DNA of 9,634 nt from Phycisphaerales bacterium (GTDB lineage Bacteria > Planctomycetota > Phycisphaerae > Phycisphaerales > SM1A02). The first letter of the stretch is position 1, and the number at the start of each line of letters is the position of its first letter. Below, piece by piece: positions 6,990 to 9,634 of this stretch. The stretch is from contig JAGQOI010000265.1 in the NCBI GenBank assembly GCA_020427625.1, positions 1-9,634 on the forward strand, given 5' to 3'. The notes below the pieces were generated by a model. That model searched no databases, was not told the origin of the DNA, and saw only the letters and a list, made by a program, of their open reading frames with translations. The translations under genes were made by a program, and so were the position numbers.

Positions 6990-8789
6990 ATGTCAACGCA
7001 CCTGCCGCCGCCCGAATGGGATCCGCTGCGCCCGCCGGGAACCCCCGGCACGACCCTTCCCCGGAAGCCCATCGTCATCGGCGCGGCGATCCTGCTCGCG
7101 GCGATCGGCTACGCCGTCACGAGCCTCGTGCTCGCGTCCCACCGATCCGTCCACCTCGTGAACGGACTCGACGTGCCCTACGACGTCACGGTGAACGGCA
7201 CGCTCTACACCCTGTCGCCGAACGCGCGGCAGGTCATCCGCTGCGCTGAGGGCGACGTCGAGATGGCCATCGATCTCGGCGACGGAGAGGTCTTCACGCA
7301 GACCGGGCACTTCGAAGGATCGTTCTTCACCCGTCCCTTGGACCGAACGATCGTCGTGCTCAATCCGGATCTCGGCGCGCTGATCGAGTACGAACAGTCC
7401 GGGTACTACGAACGCCTGCCGCCGGTCGACGAGCATGCGGTGTACACGGTGCACACCGGGCGGGCGCTTCATACCTTCGACTCGATCGAGTATCCCTTCG
7501 AGCCGCTGCCCGCGACGCTCCGAATCAAGAGGACCGAGACCCGTCGCAGCGTGAACACGATGGCGGCGCCCGCGTGGGTGCGGTACGACGAGATCCTCGA
7601 CCAGTCGGGCCCCGAGGTCGCCGGGGCGCACGTGCGCCTCGCGCTGCGCCTGGACCCCGCCGACGCGGACTCCATCGGGCTTGCCGCGCAGAGGCTGCCC
7701 GCCGACGAGGTCATCGAGCTCGCCCGCCCGCACCTCGACGAGCGCCCGCCGAACCTCGACTGGCACATGGCGTACCAGGCCTCGATGTGGCGCCGGCACC
7801 CGGGCGTCGACATCGAAGGCCGCTACCGCGACCTCGCCGCGTCGTGTCCGGACGACGCCACTGCGCAGTTGCTGCTCGCGTACAGCCTGCCGTGGACGCC
7901 GGAGTCGGAGGCGCTGTTCACGACCCTGTCGGACCACGAGGATCTCGGCGAACGCGCCTTGTGGGTTCGGGCCCGCGCGTGCGCGTCCGGCGGACGCTTC
8001 GGCGATGCGCTCGCCCTCTTCGACCGACTGCGACAGATCGACCCCGAATGGGTCGAGTATCTCCTCTACCGGATCAGCACCCTGTACGCGCTCGGCCAAC
8101 TCGACGCCGCGATGAGCGACCTGCGCGAATACCACCAGACCGATCCGATCGACGGCGCCACCACCGCGCTCCTGCTCGAACTGCTGCACGTCTCCGGTCG
8201 ACGCGCCGAGTGCGACCAACTCATCGCCGAGTATGAACGCCATTCCGCTCATCAGTGGGCATCGTCCGATGACGAGCGCGCGGCCGCGTGCGCGCGGCTC
8301 AGGGCTCGCCTCGCCGATCTCGACGACGATCTCGACGCGACCTGCCGCCATCTTCGCGCGGTCGGCGATGTCCCCAGCGCCTTCGAACTCGCGGTGCTCG
8401 TCGGTGATCACGCGGGCGCCATCACCATGCTCCGGGACCAGGCCTGCGACCTCGAGCCGTTGCGCGACGGCCTGTGCCTCGCGGTCGCCGCGAGCCATGA
8501 CGGCAACCAGGCGATCGCGGACGAGGCGTTCGACGTCGCGCTCGACGCGATGAGGCGAATCGAACAGGCCGCGGACGCGCTCGTCGAACGCCTTCGCGCC
8601 GGCGAGCGGATCACGGTGGAGGCGGCACAGGGCGTCGCGATCGGTCGCCGGACGACGATCCTGCTCCTGCTCGCGGCCGCGCAGCGGGGGCAGATCGATC
8701 GCGCCGACGCGCACGCCGCGGTTCGTCGCCTGTCCTACGACCGCGCGTTCCCCGACCGCATCGTCCGACGCGTGCTCGCGCGGGGGTGA
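6990..8789 (+). CDS. Membrane-anchored TPR-like protein of unknown function (paralogue A)
   Basis: I do not recognise a named family for this 599-residue protein. It starts with a short Pro-rich tail (LPPPEWDPLRPPG), then basic residues (Arg25, Lys26) and one hydrophobic helix at ~28-49. There is no cleavage site, so it is probably a signal anchor with the rest outside the cytoplasm. Residues ~54-190 form a compact, probably beta-rich domain (VNGLDVPYDVTVNG at 57-70, IVVLNPD, ETRRSV at 183-188), loosely like PEGA or DUF4397 sandwiches. The remainder is helical, with two TPR-like units at ~320-390 (ALWVRARACASGGRFGDALA; LYALGQLDAAMSDL), indicating a protein-binding scaffold. The last ~60 residues are Ala/Arg-rich helix. 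The start is fixed by a conserved leader and by the N-terminal match to the paralogue 60 bp downstream; the two are probably co-transcribed. Coding status and topology are solid; function is unknown. Confidence 0.85.
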   Translation: MSTHLPPPEWDPLRPPGTPGTTLPRKPIVIGAAILLAAIGYAVTSLVLASHRSVHLVNGLDVPYDVTVNGTLYTLSPNARQVIRCAEGDVEMAIDLGDGEVFTQTGHFEGSFFTRPLDRTIVVLNPDLGALIEYEQSGYYERLPPVDEHAVYTVHTGRALHTFDSIEYPFEPLPATLRIKRTETRRSVNTMAAPAWVRYDEILDQSGPEVAGAHVRLALRLDPADADSIGLAAQRLPADEVIELARPHLDERPPNLDWHMAYQASMWRRHPGVDIEGRYRDLAASCPDDATAQLLLAYSLPWTPESEALFTTLSDHEDLGERALWVRARACASGGRFGDALALFDRLRQIDPEWVEYLLYRISTLYALGQLDAAMSDLREYHQTDPIDGATTALLLELLHVSGRRAECDQLIAEYERHSAHQWASSDDERAAACARLRARLADLDDDLDATCRHLRAVGDVPSAFELAVLVGDHAGAITMLRDQACDLEPLRDGLCLAVAASHDGNQAIADEAFDVALDAMRRIEQAADALVERLRAGERITVEAAQGVAIGRRTTILLLLAAAQRGQIDRADAHAAVRRLSYDRAFPDRIVRRVLARG

Positions 8790-8830
8790 TTGCGTCGGGT
8801 GGTCGCCGCGGCGCGAGATTGAATCGTCAC

Positions 8831-8849
8831 GAATCGAGGGGGATCCCGC
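8831..8849 (+). promoter_or_regulatory. Ribosome-binding leader of the second paralogue, with embedded palindrome
   Basis: TCGAGGGGGATCCCGC directly precedes the ATG at 8850, nearly identical to the leader at 6972-6989, with GAGGGGG as Shine-Dalgarno overlapping GGGATCCC. Slightly upstream, both gaps also contain GCGAGA(C/T)T. This may be a relic of the duplication or a maintained control element. Confidence 0.5.
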
Positions 8850-9634
8850 ATGTCGCAGTTGCCGCCGCCGGACTGGAATCCGTTCGGAACGTCGTCTCGT
8901 CCTCACGGCGCACCGTGGTTCCGGCAGTTCGCGTGGACGGCCGCGGTCGTCATCGGCACGATCGGCGTGCTCGTGCTGGCCTATCTCGGCGCGTGCGTCG
9001 CGTCGGGTGAGTCCCGCAGCGCGATCCTTCTGAGCGGCCTCGACGTGCCGTACCAGGTGACGGTGAACGGCACGTCGTACGCGCTTCCACCGAAGGCGTT
9101 CCGGGAGATCAGCGTCGCCGAGGGCGATCTCGACATCGTGCTGCAACTCGTCGACGGACGGTCGTACACGGAGACGGTGCACCTCGCCTCGCCGCTGCTC
9201 ACACGTCCGTTCCGGGACGAACTCGTCGTGCTCAATCCGGACCGGTGCGCCATCCTGGCCCACGATCAGGGCGGGTACGACGTGCGTCCGCGGCTCGTCG
9301 ACCCGGACGCGTTTCATCGGATTCACATCGGCGAGGTGCTCTACACGTTCGATCACATCGAACACGTCTTCGAGGCGTTGCCCTACGACATCCGCGTGAG
9401 CGGGCCGGAGACGCGACGGAGCGTCCGGGCGGTCACGACCGGCATGACGGCGGAGCAACACCAGATCATCGTCGACGCCGTCGGCGCGACCGAGGCGCAG
9501 CGCATCGTGCGTCGGGTGCTCGATCTCGATCCCCGGAACGGTGAGTTCCTTCGCATCGCCGCCGAATTCCTCGACGCGAACGAGATGGCCGCCCATTGCC
9601 GGCCGTCGCTCGACCAGCGCCCGCTCGATATCGA
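8850..9634 (+). CDS. Membrane-anchored protein, paralogue B (C-terminus beyond window)
   Basis: The ATG at 8850 opens a frame with no stop before the right edge: 261 complete codons. It is colinear with paralogue A throughout: Pro-rich tail LPPPDWNPFG, one TM helix at ~27-50, then SGLDVPYQVTVNG (62-74), ELVVLNPD, LYTFDHIEHVFEALP, ETRRSV (187-192) and RPSLDQRP, which matches RPHLDERP of paralogue A. Like paralogue A it should be a signal-anchor protein with its bulk outside the cytoplasm. The TPR-like part, if kept, would lie beyond the window. It starts 60 bp after paralogue A, in the same direction and behind the same type of leader. Divergence is substantial (roughly half the positions differ by eye), so the duplication is not recent. 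Function is unknown. Confidence 0.85.
   Translation, partial: MSQLPPPDWNPFGTSSRPHGAPWFRQFAWTAAVVIGTIGVLVLAYLGACVASGESRSAILLSGLDVPYQVTVNGTSYALPPKAFREISVAEGDLDIVLQLVDGRSYTETVHLASPLLTRPFRDELVVLNPDRCAILAHDQGGYDVRPRLVDPDAFHRIHIGEVLYTFDHIEHVFEALPYDIRVSGPETRRSVRAVTTGMTAEQHQIIVDAVGATEAQRIVRRVLDLDPRNGEFLRIAAEFLDANEMAAHCRPSLDQRPLDI

Noticed and set aside
6993..9596. An 867-codon minus-strand ORF spanning both paralogues
   Set aside because: Because the paralogues have similar codon phase, their mirror frames happen to join. It crosses the intergenic gap and has no recognisable domain, while the plus-strand frames align with each other.

Overview
The window is GC-rich, with strong G/C bias at third codon positions, and carries five protein-coding genes. 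Two of them run off the window edges. No rRNA, tRNA, CRISPR array, transposase or phage gene was seen. The organism cannot be named from the sequence. The dispersed CACGGAGG-type intergenic repeats, weak Shine-Dalgarno signals, a giant PAS/GAF kinase and an ion-channel-like TrkA-N protein together suggest an environmental bacterium such as a planctomycete; this is an inference.

Layout. (1) Positions 3-4235 on the minus strand are one uninterrupted frame of 1,411 codons, open at the left edge. It encodes a cytoplasmic sensor histidine kinase with about six PAS and three GAF modules and a C-terminal HWE/HisKA_2 kinase core. It is easily overlooked because its stop codon lies outside the window and other frames contain long antisense ORFs. 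(2) A 148-bp divergent intergenic region (4236-4383) holds a hairpin and a perfect dyad that overlaps a TATGAT box. (3) Positions 4384-5496 encode an adenosylcobalamin-binding domain fused to a compact MeaB/G3E GTPase, the same order as the first half of IcmF but without a mutase barrel. (4) Positions 5497-5822 are non-coding and filled by two tandem copies of a ~140-bp element with terminal inverted repeats. (5) Positions 5823-6908 encode a two-TM channel-like protein with a TrkA-N/RCK domain but no recognisable TVGYG filter. (6) Positions 6990-8789 and 8850-9634 (open at the right edge) are tandem paralogues: membrane-anchored proteins with a short proline-rich cytoplasmic tail, one TM helix, a shared unassigned domain and, in the complete copy, TPR-like helices.

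How the genes work together is mostly unknown. The kinase and the B12/GTPase gene share a divergent control region and could be co-regulated. The two paralogues share a ribosome-binding leader and probably form an operon or an expanding tandem family. The points most worth following are the mutase-less B12-GTPase fusion, the paralogous membrane family, the non-canonical channel and the tandem inverted-repeat element.
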